Below are positions 9,357 through 16,221 of a stretch of DNA of 64,000 nt, in pieces. The stretch is from Pelotomaculum sp. (GTDB taxonomy: Bacteria > Bacillota > Desulfotomaculia > Desulfotomaculales > Pelotomaculaceae). A model generated the notes under the pieces. That model did not search any database and had not been told where the DNA came from. It saw only the letters and a list, made by a program, of their open reading frames with translations. The stretch lies in NCBI GenBank assembly GCA_018435055.1, contig JAHDOA010000006.1:51788-115787 (forward strand), in the 5' to 3' direction. Each line of letters starts with the position of its first letter. The stretch's first letter is position 1. The position numbers were made by a program, and so were the translations under genes.

Positions 9357-10796
9357 CTATTCCGCTTCAGGTTCGTTGGTGTCCTTAATTTCCGGTTCAT
9401 CGGCTGCAGGCTCGCCGCTCACGGCTCCATCCTCTAAAAGTTCTAAAGATTCGCTGCTTGCGGGTTCATCGGCTACAGTTTCGCCGCTCACGGGTTCAGG
9501 GGCGTTTTCAACTAACTTGGCGTTATCCGCCAAAAACTGCAGGGTTTTTTCACGGACAATCTGATCCGTGAGGAAATTTACCTGTGCTTTATTATCTAAA
9601 ATCTTTTGGATCTCTTCCTCACCCCCGTTATAATAGCCTGCTACTTTGGCGGCTTCCTCCTTAATTTCCTCATCAGTGGCTTTGATATCTTCAGCCCTGG
9701 CTATGGCCTCCATAACCAGGTTCATCCTGGCCGACCATACGGCGTCCGGCTGCATTTTTTCTCTTAATTCTTCTAAAGTAGTGTTGGCATACGTCAGGTA
9801 ATTTTCCAGAGTCATACCCTGGCTGTTAACGCGGCCCTCCAGGTTGCGGAGCATATCGTCCAGCTGACTTTCCACCATCGGTTCGGGAATTTCCAGCTCA
9901 ATACTTTCAACAATTTTACTGACAACCCCCTGCCTTATTTGGAATTTTGCCTTTTCCCCGGCAGCCTCCTTTAATTTATTCGCTATGTCATTTCTTAATT
10001 CCTCCAGCGTATCGAACTCACTGACGTCCTTGGCAAATTCGTCATCCAGGCCGGCCAGTTCCTTCCGCCTGATGGACTTTACAGTCACTGTAAAGACAGC
10101 GTCTTTCCCGGCCAGATCTTCTGAATGGTATTTTTCCGGAAAGGTTACCTTGACTTCTACAGTCTCCCCGACCAAAACATCGATTAACTGCTCTTCAAAC
10201 CCGGCAATAAAACTGCCGGACCCTATTTCCAGAGGGTATTCACTGCCTTCCCCGCCCTTAAAGGTCTCTCCGTCGACCCTGCCGACAAAGTCTATAACGG
10301 CGGTATCTCCTTTTTTGACTACCCCCTCTTCCATAGTGACGATTTTGGCGTGCTTTTGCTGCAGGCCGTCCAGCCATTTGGCAACCTCTTCTTCCGGCAC
10401 ATCGGTTGACGGTTTTGTTACTTCAATTTCTTTATACTGGCCGAGAACCACCTCCGGCTTAACCAGAACCGTCGCCTTTAACAGCACAGGCTTGCCTTCT
10501 TCGGCCTGCACAACATCAAGTTTGGGCTGATCGACCGGCTCAATGCCTGTTTCCACAACAGCCTTGTAATAGGCCTCCGGCACAACCGATTCAATGGCTT
10601 CTTCCAGAATGACTTCTTTACCGACATAGCGCTCAAATATCCGTTTTGGTGTTTTGCCCTTACGAAAGCCCGGGACATTGTACTTTTGCACGAGCCTGCG
10701 GTATGCTTTGTCTATGGCCTTGTCAAGCTGTTCGGCCTCCAGCTCAATATCCAATTGAACAGTGTTTTTTTCGATCCTTTCAGCGTTTGCTTTCAC
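9357..10796 (-). CDS. tig: trigger factor, with acidic C-terminal extension
   Basis: Encodes 479 residues with a GTG start behind GGGGGAG. Domains in order are the ribosome-binding N-domain with the signature [13 protein letters not shown] near 44-56, the FKBP-type prolyl isomerase domain ([16 protein letters not shown] at ~165) and the chaperone arms to ~430. The protein is about 45 residues longer than usual. The extra tail is acidic and contains two related SGE-x-x-ADEP units encoded by a diverged DNA repeat (9392-9424 and 9461-9493). Trigger factor binds nascent chains at the ribosome exit. It leads the clpP-clpX operon. Confidence 0.95.
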   Translation of the reverse strand: MKANAERIEKNTVQLDIELEAEQLDKAIDKAYRRLVQKYNVPGFRKGKTPKRIFERYVGKEVILEEAIESVVPEAYYKAVVETGIEPVDQPKLDVVQAEEGKPVLLKATVLVKPEVVLGQYKEIEVTKPSTDVPEEEVAKWLDGLQQKHAKIVTMEEGVVKKGDTAVIDFVGRVDGETFKGGEGSEYPLEIGSGSFIAGFEEQLIDVLVGETVEVKVTFPEKYHSEDLAGKDAVFTVTVKSIRRKELAGLDDEFAKDVSEFDTLEELRNDIANKLKEAAGEKAKFQIRQGVVSKIVESIELEIPEPMVESQLDDMLRNLEGRVNSQGMTLENYLTYANTTLEELREKMQPDAVWSARMNLVMEAIARAEDIKATDEEIKEEAAKVAGYYNGGEEEIQKILDNKAQVNFLTDQIVREKTLQFLADNAKLVENAPEPVSGETVADEPASSESLELLEDGAVSGEPAADEPEIKDTNEPEAE

Positions 10797-11282
10797 TTAT
10801 GCTCCCCCTTAAATTGTCTCATTATATAAGGTATTTATTAATAAAAAGGAAAACCTGACTCCATATTAGCAATAAACACCAAATTACAGTATTAATATTG
10901 TAACCAATTTTTTAATTTTATTCTAGTAGGGAGGTATATATTTCCTTCTAAAATAAAACTAAAATACCACGGCTAAAAAAGCCCTGGCGCCTAAAACCTT
11001 GATTTATCAAGAGGCTTCAACATTTTCTCCAGTTGCCGTTTAAAAATTGCTTTAAAAAGGTGTTATTAAATTATATCTGCAAGGGTAGCAATTAGCAATA
11101 AAAAAATAAAAATTAGGCCATTATCTATTAGATTTGCGTAATTGCGCCATTCATAATATACCAGGGACCCTATCTTAACAGCATTTTAGGCGCACGTATT
11201 TTTCTTGACAACATTCTTATTATTTGCTAACATATTTTGTGCGGGTAATGGAGACATTACAGCCGCATGAATTGCGTATCAT
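10797..11282. other. AT-rich intergenic region tig / tRNA operon
   Basis: No coding frame is convincing. A TATAAT near 10822-10827 on the minus strand could be the -10 of tig, but its -35 is poor. On the plus strand a good promoter for the tRNA operon is at 11205-11233. The rest is AT-rich with no structure I can defend. Confidence 0.5.
11205..11233 (+). promoter_or_regulatory. promoter of the tRNA operon
   Basis: TTGACA at 11205-11210, a 17-base spacer and TAACAT at 11228-11233 lie about 50 bases before the first tRNA. This fits sigma-A consensus well. Confidence 0.7.
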
Positions 11283-11360
11283 GGTGGGTGTAGCTCAGCA
11301 GGCTAGAGCACCAGATTGTGGCTCTGGGGGTCGTGGGTTCAAGTCCCATCATCCACCCCA
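11283..11360 (+). tRNA. tRNA-His (GTG)
   Basis: A full cloverleaf can be folded: acceptor GTGGGTG with CATCCAC, the extra -1 G at 11283 opposite C73 that marks histidine tRNAs, anticodon loop TTGTGGC, a T arm with TTCAAGT, and an encoded CCA end. Confidence 0.95.
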
Positions 11361-11372
11361 TAAAAAAATAAT

Positions 11373-11448
11373 TGGGGCGTCGCCAAGCGGTAAGGCACCG
11401 GTCTTTGGAACCGGCATTTCGTTGGTTCGAATCCAGCCGCCCCAGCCA
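11373..11448 (+). tRNA. tRNA-Gln (TTG)
   Basis: The acceptor TGGGGCG pairs with CGCCCCA. The anticodon loop CTTTGGA gives TTG, the T loop is TTCGAAT, and CCA is encoded. It lies 12 bases after tRNA-His. Confidence 0.95.
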
Positions 11449-11454
11449 ATTTTA

Positions 11455-11512
11455 GATATTCGAAGTTCGAAGTTCGAAATTCGATTAAGAAGGCCGAACC
11501 TCGAATTTCGAG
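11455..11512 (+). repeat. short TTCGAA-rich repeat between tRNAs
   Basis: The spacer between tRNA-Gln and tRNA-Lys holds several copies of TTCGAAG/TTCGAAA and a mirrored TCGAATTTCGAG. It can fold on itself and looks like a small intergenic repeat inserted in the tRNA operon. Confidence 0.5.
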
Positions 11513-11516
11513 TTTT

Positions 11517-11592
11517 GGGCCATTAGCTCAGTCGGTAGAGCACCTGACTTTTAATCAGGGTGTCGCTGGTTCGAGTCCAGCATGGCTCACCA
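11517..11592 (+). tRNA. tRNA-Lys (TTT)
   Basis: The acceptor GGGCCAT pairs with ATGGCTC with one wobble. The anticodon stem CCTGA/TCAGG encloses CTTTTAA, giving TTT. The T loop and encoded CCA are intact. Confidence 0.95.
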
Positions 11593-11634
11593 AAAATGGG
11601 GTTGGAGCTTATTTGGGTTCCAACCCTTTAAAAA

Positions 11635-11720
11635 GCGGGCGTGGCGGAACGGCAGACGCGCTGGACTTAGGATCCAGTGGGGTTACACCCGTGAAGGTTC
11701 AAGTCCTTTCGCCCGCACCA
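11635..11720 (+). tRNA. tRNA-Leu (TAG), integration target
   Basis: A class II tRNA with a long variable arm. The acceptor GCGGGCG pairs with CGCCCGC, the anticodon stem CTGGA/TCCAG encloses CTTAGGA (TAG), and CCA is encoded. From the anticodon to near the 3' end (11668-11712) it is repeated with two mismatches at 12642-12686. A broken integrase gene lies between the copies, as expected for a decayed element that used this gene as its attachment site. Confidence 0.95.
11668..11712 (+). repeat. attL-like half of a 45-bp direct repeat
   Basis: The anticodon-to-T-arm part of tRNA-Leu(TAG). It matches 12642-12686 at 43 of 45 positions, the two differences lying in the variable arm. Weaker similarity continues past the tRNA end into the AAGGC-x-TCCAG region. 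Confidence 0.8.
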
Positions 11721-11728
11721 GTGATAGC

Positions 11729-11760
11729 AAGGCTTCCAGCGATTTGGAAGCCTTTTCCTT
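11729..11760 (+). terminator. terminator of the tRNA operon
   Basis: Stem AAGGCTTCCA/TGGAAGCCTT with a 6-base loop, followed by TTCCTTTTG, eight bases after tRNA-Leu. Confidence 0.8.
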
Positions 11761-12122
11761 TTGCTCAAATATCTATTTCGGTAACATTTCGGTAACATTA
11801 TTTTTTCGCTCTTTTTTAAAAGAGAATTACCTCCAGGCTGCCAGCCGCTTCCTGTTAGAGTGTCGGCGCGATGGCTGTAAAGGTTCATCGTCATGCTTAT
11901 ATTGGCGTGTCTCAGCCTTTCAGCAACCACTTTAGGATGAACGCCTTGTTTGAGCAAATAGCTCGCGTGTGCATACCTCAGCTGGTGGAATGTTATTTTA
12001 TATCCTGCTGCCTCGGTTATTTTCTGAAAGTGCTTTGTTACCGTCGCCGGCACAATCGGATCGCCGTTCTGGAGGCAACATATAAGGTCTTTATCATCCT
12101 GTTTTTTACCGAATGATAACAT
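11760..12122 (-). pseudogene. tyrosine integrase, C-terminal fragment
   Basis: The frame carries the C-terminal catalytic half of a phage-type tyrosine recombinase. It has FHQLRYAHASYLL (the H-x-x-R box), LRHANISMTMNLYSH with the active-site tyrosine, and the usual GVHPKVVAERL between them. The N-terminal arm-binding and core-binding domains and the first catalytic arginine are missing, and nothing upstream restores them. The frame runs on toward the antisense strand of tRNA-Leu to 11667, so the original stop cannot be fixed and the lower boundary given is approximate. With the tRNA repeat this marks an old integrated element now reduced to about 1 kb. It is presumed inactive. Confidence 0.75.
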
Positions 12123-12271
12123 GGTCCTTTTTTGCGCTGTCTTATGCCATTCCTTACAATCCTGTTTTTTTTATTAAATTTATAATAACAATTTAACCAT
12201 TATTATCCATGCGGCATATTATATTTTAGGATCAGGTAATAAGGAAATTTATTACGAAAGGAGGAAATCAA

Positions 12272-12457
12272 ATGGGATGGATGGATGAATCGGAATGTAA
12301 TGATAAAAAAAAGAAAAGGGAATGCAATTGTTGTTTAGAAATTAAAGATAGTATTGTTGTGATAATTTGCGGTGAAATCGATATTGATAGATTAAGAGAT
12401 TGTCTTCAAACAGCTTCAGAAGTGAAAGGCAATGCAAATTTTGCAGTTCAGGAATAA
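12272..12457 (+). CDS. small hypothetical protein inside the integration scar
   Basis: Encodes 61 residues. A very good GAAAGGAGG site lies before the ATG and a strong terminator follows, so it is probably expressed. The N-terminal third is charged with a KKKKRECNCC segment. The rest (SIVVIICGEIDIDRLRDCL) could form a small alpha/beta fold. Four cysteines fall within the first ~25 residues or just after. I do not recognise it. It sits between the two tRNA-Leu half repeats, so it may be cargo left by the vanished element. Confidence 0.55.
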   Translation: MGWMDESECNDKKKKRECNCCLEIKDSIVVIICGEIDIDRLRDCLQTASEVKGNANFAVQE

Positions 12458-12502
12458 AAAACTTATCGGAATTAGCTAGTCTATCGAAATATGTCCTGTT
12501 AT

Positions 12503-12535
12503 AACCGGAGTCTAGCCGCTCCGGTTTCTATTTTA
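12503..12535 (+). terminator. terminator after the 61-residue gene
   Basis: Stem AACCGGAG/CTCCGGTT with an 8-base loop, followed by TCTATTTTAT. Confidence 0.75.
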
Positions 12536-12641
12536 TCCTTGTTTTCTCGTAAGAATGGGCCGGGGAATAACTAATATAAAAGAGAAAGTAGCAAGTTATC
12601 CTTAGATATATATTTATAAGGTTACAGTCACAAGGCCTCCA

Positions 12642-12686
12642 TAGGATCCAGTGGGGTAACTCCCGTGAAGGTTCAAGTCCTTTCGC
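12642..12686 (+). repeat. attR-like copy of tRNA-Leu 3' half
   Basis: 43 of 45 bases match 11668-11712 in tRNA-Leu(TAG). It has no acceptor or D arm upstream, so it is not a functional tRNA. The position and orientation fit the distal attachment site of an integrated element. Confidence 0.75.
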
Positions 12687-12880
12687 ACTCACGAGGGAAA
12701 ATAAGGCCTCCAGGGTTTGTTGGTCTTTTTTGTGAATAAAAAACCCACGGACGCGGACGCGTTGTTCCGTGGAGAAGAAATCAAACATGTGTTTCACGGG
12801 CTGTGTAAACAATACTTTAATTTTCAGGCAGAGACTGAGAACAAAGAAAACACCAGCTTTTTAAGCTTTTAATTTTCCCA

Positions 12881-13078
12881 TTATTTGAAGCTGCTCTGGA
12901 TCTCTTCAATCCAGAATTCCTGGTCAGGCTCATAATCCGGACATCTTATTTTCCCGCACTCCAGTTCCAATCCACAGGATAAATTACCCGGCAGGTCATC
13001 AATAGAGCCAATCAGCTTAACACAAGGAACATTATTTTGCACGCAGGATCTTAATTCTTTTTTGTTTTTAATTAACAA
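12881..13078 (-). CDS. small Cys-containing hypothetical protein
   Basis: Encodes 65 residues from a TTG start. AGGAGAGAGGGG lies at a fitting distance upstream, which supports the start. The sequence has six cysteines (SCVQNNVPC, LSCGLELECGKIRCPDYEPD) and an acidic, aromatic C-terminus. The KIRCPDYEPD segment resembles the tail of small metal- or redox-linked proteins, but I do not recognise the family. It lies alone between the integration scar and a plus-strand group of small genes. Confidence 0.5.
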   Translation of the reverse strand: MLIKNKKELRSCVQNNVPCVKLIGSIDDLPGNLSCGLELECGKIRCPDYEPDQEFWIEEIQSSFK

Positions 13079-13361
13079 AAGGCACCCCTCTCTCCTGTAT
13101 GTGCTTTATTCCCCTGCCCCTTTCAAATATATCACCTTTGCGCCAATTATTTAAGCCCCTTTTATAAAAAGAATCAATCAAAAAGCGCCGAACGGGGTTA
13201 TAGAAAATACTTATGAAGGACGGCGCGCGTTTATAAGTCTATATTTAGAAAAACCGATGGCAGGTCATAGCCAATGTTTGTGGAAAAGATCAATAATGAA
13301 AGGACGCGCGGCGCGCGCGCCCAATGTAATTTTTTGATTTGCTGGGAAAGGGGACCGGGAT

Positions 13362-13628
13362 ATGGGGGCCAAAAAAGACGAGTTGATAAAAATGCTCACG
13401 GGGAAAAATGAAATAGGTGTTTGTATTTACGTCGGGGACGGTATTAAAACGGGCGAACGCACCCCCTCCAAAGTTGCTATAAAGCTAAAAAACGACCTGC
13501 TCATTCTAAACGACATGATACCAATTCCGATTGACGACAGATATATAGCCGGCCTGGGTGATAATAACGCGGAAATAATATTCACAGATCCGGATAACCA
13601 GGTCGTCCATATAAAAATTTATATTTAG
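13362..13628 (+). CDS. hypothetical protein, 88 residues
   Basis: ATG start with GGGAAAGGGGA upstream. The sequence is compact and looks like a small mostly-beta fold: IGVCIYVGDGIKT, VAIKLKNDLLILND, MIPIPIDDRYIAGLG, AEIIFTDPDNQVVHIKIYI. There is no signal peptide or membrane segment. I do not recognise the family. It is followed at a 54-base gap by two further small plus-strand genes and may be in an operon with them. Confidence 0.55.
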   Translation: MGAKKDELIKMLTGKNEIGVCIYVGDGIKTGERTPSKVAIKLKNDLLILNDMIPIPIDDRYIAGLGDNNAEIIFTDPDNQVVHIKIYI

Positions 13629-13682
13629 TAATCCACGCCGTCGGGCATCAACGTTTTATTAAAAAAACAGAGGGGGATTTCC

Positions 13683-14072
13683 TTGGCCGTTAAAGTGACC
13701 TGGGCTAAAGCCCCTTCCTGCATGGATCAGGAGAACGCCTGCCAAACCAGGGTGCGTGTGACCGTGGCCAATACAGGAAAAGCAGCTGTGAAAATAACTG
13801 AAATCGGTGTCCGTTACCCCAGGCGAAACCGGGTGGAATTTACCACACTGGAGCGGCTGGGAATGGTTCTGGCGCCGGCGGAAGAAGCCAGCGCTTACTT
13901 TGATATCCACCAAATGAAGGGGCTGCCGCGCTATGATATTATTTATGCAGAAGATGACACCGGCAGAAAACATTACCCTGATTTGGGCCTCGCGGCAGGT
14001 ATTGGACGGTTCCTATGGTGGCAGTTCGGATATAATAAACCACCGGGAAATGTAATTTCTAAAGATTTATAG
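13683..14072 (+). CDS. hypothetical protein, 129 residues
   Basis: TTG start at 13683, preceded by GAGGGGG at good spacing. No other start fits as well. The sequence has an immunoglobulin-like strand pattern: VKVTWAKAPSCMDQENACQTRVRVTVANTGKAAVKITEIGVRYP, then LAPAEEASAYFDIHQM. This resembles small beta-sandwich domains of the DUF11/CARDB kind, but it has no signal peptide. I do not recognise a named family. Its function is unknown. Confidence 0.55.
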   Translation: MAVKVTWAKAPSCMDQENACQTRVRVTVANTGKAAVKITEIGVRYPRRNRVEFTTLERLGMVLAPAEEASAYFDIHQMKGLPRYDIIYAEDDTGRKHYPDLGLAAGIGRFLWWQFGYNKPPGNVISKDL

Positions 14073-14130
14073 AAATTATATGCTGTTTAGGGTATTATTG
14101 AGGAAAGAACCGCGCCGGGAGGGATAATTT

Positions 14131-14346
14131 ATGGATACAACGGCAGTGATGCAATATTTACAGGGCAACCCCTGGCTGCTTACAGCATTAATAGCCTGGA
14201 GCCTCCTGTGGAAGGCCATAGCGCTCTGGCACGCGGCGCGCAGCAGCCAGCTGGCCTGGTACATAGTGTTGGTCGTAGTCAACACGGTGGGGATACTTGA
14301 AATAATCTACCTTTTGTTTTTCCGCAGGAAAAAGTACAGGTTCTAA
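14131..14346 (+). CDS. small membrane protein, DUF5652-like
   Basis: Encodes 71 residues with two hydrophobic segments (NPWLLTALIAWSLLWKAIALW and WYIVLVVVNTVGILEIIYLLFF) joined by a short polar loop, and a basic C-terminus. The pattern LLWKAIALWHAAR followed by YIVLVVVNTVGILEIIYLFFF matches small membrane proteins I know as DUF5652. It has a GGGAGGG site upstream. Its function is unknown. Confidence 0.65.
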   Translation: MDTTAVMQYLQGNPWLLTALIAWSLLWKAIALWHAARSSQLAWYIVLVVVNTVGILEIIYLLFFRRKKYRF

Positions 14347-14408
14347 TACAAATGTACAAAGGTCGAAGAATATCCCCAATTTGAAGGCCGGGGTAAACTA
14401 AACCTGTA

Positions 14409-14433
14409 CAACCTCGTCAATGTGACGGGGTTG
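14409..14433. terminator. possible terminator hairpin
   Basis: A 10-bp stem CAACCTCGTC/GACGGGGTTG with a 5-base loop lies between two convergent genes. No T tract follows, so termination is uncertain. Confidence 0.4.
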
Positions 14434-14473
14434 AATTATGATAGGCCAGGCAAGGCGCCGTGTTTATATGGAT

Positions 14474-16090
14474 TTACAATGAAGGAAGATTTACCGCCGC
14501 GCAGGCGACTTCCAACAGCACCGGCCTGTCCGAATCTATAGCCGCTCTGATCCTGTCCTCGATCTCCGCCGGGTCTTCGATGCGGAATCCTGCCACGCCG
14601 CAGGATTGGGCAAACTGGACAAAGTCCGGTGTGGTCAGCTCATAACCAAACGGTATGAATCCTTCAGCGGCCATTTTGTTTTTTTCAATACTGTAAATTT
14701 CGTTCTTAACTACTATTATTGTTATAGCCAGGTTATAGCGGGCGCAGGTCAGCAGTTCGCCCAGCGAGGCGATCATCCCCCCGTCACCGACTATGGCGAT
14801 CACTTTTCTTTCTCTGTCGGCAAGCTTGGCGCCGATAGCCGCCGGCAGGCCGCAGCCGGTGCTGCGCCACATGCTGGAGAGGAGGACCGCCTGGTTCTCC
14901 ATCATATAGCCCAGGTCAAACCAGTGTGTAAACTCGCCGATATCCAGGGCGATCACCGACCTGGGCGGTACTACCGCGTTCAGACCGGACATCAGCCTCA
15001 GCGGCAGCAGCGGCCTGCTGTTGTCCTCCCTGGCCTGCGTTATGATTTGTTTAAGGCGCAGCGCTTCCCCCTCTATCTTTGCCACCCATTCCTGGTTAAC
15101 GGCATAGTTTTCCAGGTCATGCATGATTACTTCGATCAGCAGGCCCGGGTCCCCGCTGGCAGCCGCGCAGGCAGTGACGTTAATGTTTTCGGGGCGTTCC
15201 GCCAGATGGATTAATTTAGCCGTTTCCGGAAAATACTTATTCTCGTAAGTGGCGTTGCCGACCAGGATGATGCAGTCCGCTTCCTTAATAATGGGGGGCA
15301 GGTAGGCATCCCCGATGCCGCCCAAATTTCGTTTAAAAGACCCTCTGATAATACTTTTAGCTTCCTGGGCCACGACCAGGCCGGATCCGATATGATGAGC
15401 CAGGGCTAAAACCTGGTAGACTGCTTCTTCCGCCGCCTGCCCGATGACGATCAGGGGCTTCCGGGCATTTTTGATTGTTTCCAGGATTTTTTCATTGCTC
15501 CCGGAAAATACCTGGGGTTTTCTAATCGCAACAATATCTCCCGGTATCGTGTCAGCAGATACAGGCATGGTCAATACATCCCTGGGGACCGTTACATGCG
15601 CCACGGAAAAGTCAATATACGCCTGCCTGGCGGCAGTGGCGAGGATTTCCGCCACAGCGGCGGGATTGATCAGTATAGTTGTATAATTGGAAAAATTCTT
15701 GTATACCGGCTGCTGGGCAAAATATTGTTTGGCTCTGGTACCGATTTTTTTGGTCTCGACCTGGCCGGTAATGGCCAGAACAGGACTTCCATCCAGGTAT
15801 GCGTCGGCCAGCCCGTTCAGCAGGTTAATCGCGCCCGGCCCGGCTGTGGCTGCACAAACGGTAAGCCTGCCGGTTAGTTTGGCCTCGTAGGAGGCCATAA
15901 AAGCAGCGGCTGTTTCATTCGTAGCGGCTATAAATTCTATTTTGTCCTGTCGGGTAAAAGCATCCAGCAGGGGAAAAATGGCGTCTCCCATGACGCCGTA
16001 TATCCTTTTGACGCCCCATTCGGCCAGCTGAGCCAGGATAAAGTCTGCTATATTACCATTTACACGCAAAAAAAGCACACCCTTCCTCAT
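14474..16090 (-). CDS. ThDP-dependent enzyme (pyruvate oxidase / acetolactate synthase-like)
   Basis: Encodes 538 residues from the ATG at 16090, which follows GGAG at five bases. An upstream GTG would add 12 residues without a better site. The fold order is that of the ThDP decarboxylase/oxidase group: PYR domain with the catalytic glutamate in NETAAAFMA, a central FAD/nucleotide-like domain, and a C-terminal PP domain with the ThDP motif beginning VGDGGMIASLGEL. PVLAITGQV and the GPGAIN motif are family-typical. It could be pyruvate oxidase or a dehydrogenase rather than a true acetolactate synthase, because no ilvN-like regulatory subunit is nearby. The exact substrate cannot be fixed from the sequence. 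Confidence 0.8.
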   Translation of the reverse strand: MRKGVLFLRVNGNIADFILAQLAEWGVKRIYGVMGDAIFPLLDAFTRQDKIEFIAATNETAAAFMASYEAKLTGRLTVCAATAGPGAINLLNGLADAYLDGSPVLAITGQVETKKIGTRAKQYFAQQPVYKNFSNYTTILINPAAVAEILATAARQAYIDFSVAHVTVPRDVLTMPVSADTIPGDIVAIRKPQVFSGSNEKILETIKNARKPLIVIGQAAEEAVYQVLALAHHIGSGLVVAQEAKSIIRGSFKRNLGGIGDAYLPPIIKEADCIILVGNATYENKYFPETAKLIHLAERPENINVTACAAASGDPGLLIEVIMHDLENYAVNQEWVAKIEGEALRLKQIITQAREDNSRPLLPLRLMSGLNAVVPPRSVIALDIGEFTHWFDLGYMMENQAVLLSSMWRSTGCGLPAAIGAKLADRERKVIAIVGDGGMIASLGELLTCARYNLAITIIVVKNEIYSIEKNKMAAEGFIPFGYELTTPDFVQFAQSCGVAGFRIEDPAEIEDRIRAAIDSDRPVLLEVACAAVNLPSL

Positions 16091-16163
16091 ATTAGCTCCA
16101 GTCTTCCTATTCTTTTCATCAACCACCGAAATTATCCTATATGAGGCGGATAGTAGAAATTAA

Positions 16164-16193
16164 TTGAGGATTTTATTGGTGATATGTTATAAT
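16164..16193 (+). promoter_or_regulatory. likely promoter of the penicillin-binding protein gene
   Basis: TTGAGG, an 18-base spacer and a consensus TATAAT lie about 30 bases before the GTG start. Confidence 0.55.
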
Positions 16194-16221
16194 TCTTTTA
16201 ACTTTGTGGGAGGGATATTAT

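Noticed and set aside
11224..11935. Plus-strand frames through the tRNA cluster (100, 117 and 60 residues)
   Set aside because: They read through four clear tRNA genes and have no coding features.
12528..12812. 94-residue minus-strand frame with AKGLEPSRELPHWI
   Set aside because: That segment is the antisense reading of the tRNA-Leu repeat copy and often appears as a false match.
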